From: JAUVIB01 sp964424545
GTDB lineage: Bacteria; Calditrichota; Calditrichia; Calditrichales; Calditrichaceae
Direction of reading: 5' to 3'
NCBI GenBank assembly: GCA_964424545.1
Contig: CAYRJN010000097.1
Span: 1-14,544 of the forward strand
DNA length: 14,544 nt
Positions 14,230 to 14,544 of the stretch are shown here, piece after piece. Under the pieces are notes generated by a model. It was not told the DNA's origin. It did not search any database and saw nothing but the letters and a program-made list of their open reading frames with translations. Every line of letters begins with the position of its first letter. Positions within the stretch are counted from its first letter, which is position 1. Made by a program: the position numbers and the translations under genes.

Positions 14230-14335
14230 AATCAACTTATACAATTATTCAAGGCGTTTTATCCGTATTTAAAGAGAAAAGAGTGGGACGCGGAAGCAGA
14301 AATAATGGTCGGGTAAAAAAAAATATATTTTTCAC

Positions 14336-14365
14336 TTGACAAATAGTTGCAGGCCTGCTTATATT
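14336..14365 (+). promoter_or_regulatory. strong sigma70 promoter
   Basis: A perfect TTGACA (14336-14341), an 18-base spacer and TATATT (14360-14365). An A/T-rich block just upstream (14315-14332) resembles an UP element. This is the best promoter in the window. It points out of the right edge, and no coding start follows within the remaining 179 bases, as expected for a stable-RNA operon. Confidence 0.75.
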
Positions 14366-14445
14366 GAAAGCGCTGATGAAATCCTGTTGTAATAATAATG
14401 TTTGAAATATTTTTAATCGTTTAAAGAAGTCTCAACGGCGGGGCC

Positions 14446-14458
14446 TGTCTTTTGAAAA
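14446..14458 (+). promoter_or_regulatory. boxA-like antitermination element
   Basis: TGTCTTTTGAAAA resembles the boxA elements of bacterial rRNA leaders (E. coli TGCTCTTTAACAA; many other bacteria have forms like TGTTCTTTGAAAA). It lies about 75-80 bases after the expected transcription start, a normal leader position. NusB/NusE binding is inferred from the resemblance only. Confidence 0.5.
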
Positions 14459-14492
14459 AATGTATGATAAAATATTCGCATAAAAACGTTTT

Positions 14493-14544
14493 TTGTTTGA
14501 ATCCGCCGGAAAGCGGCTTCCTCCGCCTACAAACAAACAAACAA
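14493..14544 (+). repeat. nested hairpin and ACAA tetranucleotide repeat at the right edge
   Basis: TTGTTTG (14493-14499) can pair with CAAACAA (14530-14536), enclosing GCCG-GAAAG-CGGC (14505-14517). The last 16 bases (14529-14544) are four copies of ACAA and may continue beyond the window. In an rRNA leader such a stem could belong to the RNase III processing structure; this is speculative. Confidence 0.4.

Larger units (their letters stand above)
14230..14544 (+). other. selD downstream region, probable leader of a stable-RNA operon
   Basis: No gene starts here. The first 87 bases (14230-14316) happen to continue the selD frame for 28 sense codons to a TAA. After that come an A-run, a near-consensus promoter, a boxA-like element and hairpins up to the window edge. 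I found no clear terminator for selD. Confidence 0.55.

Noticed and set aside
14493..14544. ACAA repeats at the right edge as part of a CRISPR or tandem-repeat array.
   Set aside because: Only four 4-base units are visible with no spacers. It is a simple sequence run, possibly part of a leader stem.

Overview
The window is a stretch of bacterial housekeeping chromosome, AT-rich (roughly 40% GC by eye). It carries the conserved order thrS-infC-rpmI-rplT / pheS-pheT / small coiled-coil gene-zapA-6S RNA-rny / folD / DUF58-selD, all on the + strand. The only mobile DNA is a broken IS1634/IS4-type transposase on the minus strand at the left edge. The proteins suggest a Gram-negative-type bacterium, possibly of the wider FCB group (Calditrichota, Ignavibacteriota or Cloacimonadota-like). 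That assignment is a guess from gene order and base composition; no marker here fixes it.

Layout. 1-1409 (-): transposase pseudogene with one frameshift and one nonsense codon, running off the window. 1687-1760: tRNA-Val(GAC), followed by a hairpin. 1819-4836: threonyl-tRNA synthetase, translation factor IF3 and ribosomal proteins L35 and L20, ending at an intrinsic terminator (4894-4932). 4933-5269: noncoding leader with a plausible promoter for pheST. 5270-8672: both phenylalanyl-tRNA synthetase subunits. 8678-9250: a small coiled-coil protein and ZapA (cell division). 9272-9444: 6S RNA. 9471-11027: RNase Y. 11028-11312: intergenic region with long inverted repeats. 11313-12212: FolD (one-carbon metabolism). 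12273-13172: DUF58/VWA-like protein. 13174-14229: selenophosphate synthetase read through an internal UGA as selenocysteine. 14230-14544: noncoding DNA with a near-consensus sigma70 promoter and a boxA-like element, which suggests an rRNA or other stable-RNA operon just beyond the right edge.

Two genes need non-standard decoding that routine start/stop rules miss. infC starts at AUC (3748), the rare class of start codon through which IF3 limits its own synthesis. selD has an in-frame UGA at codon 16, exactly where the family has its catalytic Cys/Sec, with a small SECIS-like stem-loop just downstream. The organism should therefore carry selA, selB and selC elsewhere. Functionally the window joins translation (aminoacylation, initiation, ribosome assembly), RNA-level control (6S RNA, RNase Y), division (ZapA), folate and selenium metabolism. 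I do not see a wholly new system; the best observations are the recoding events and the structured noncoding regions.
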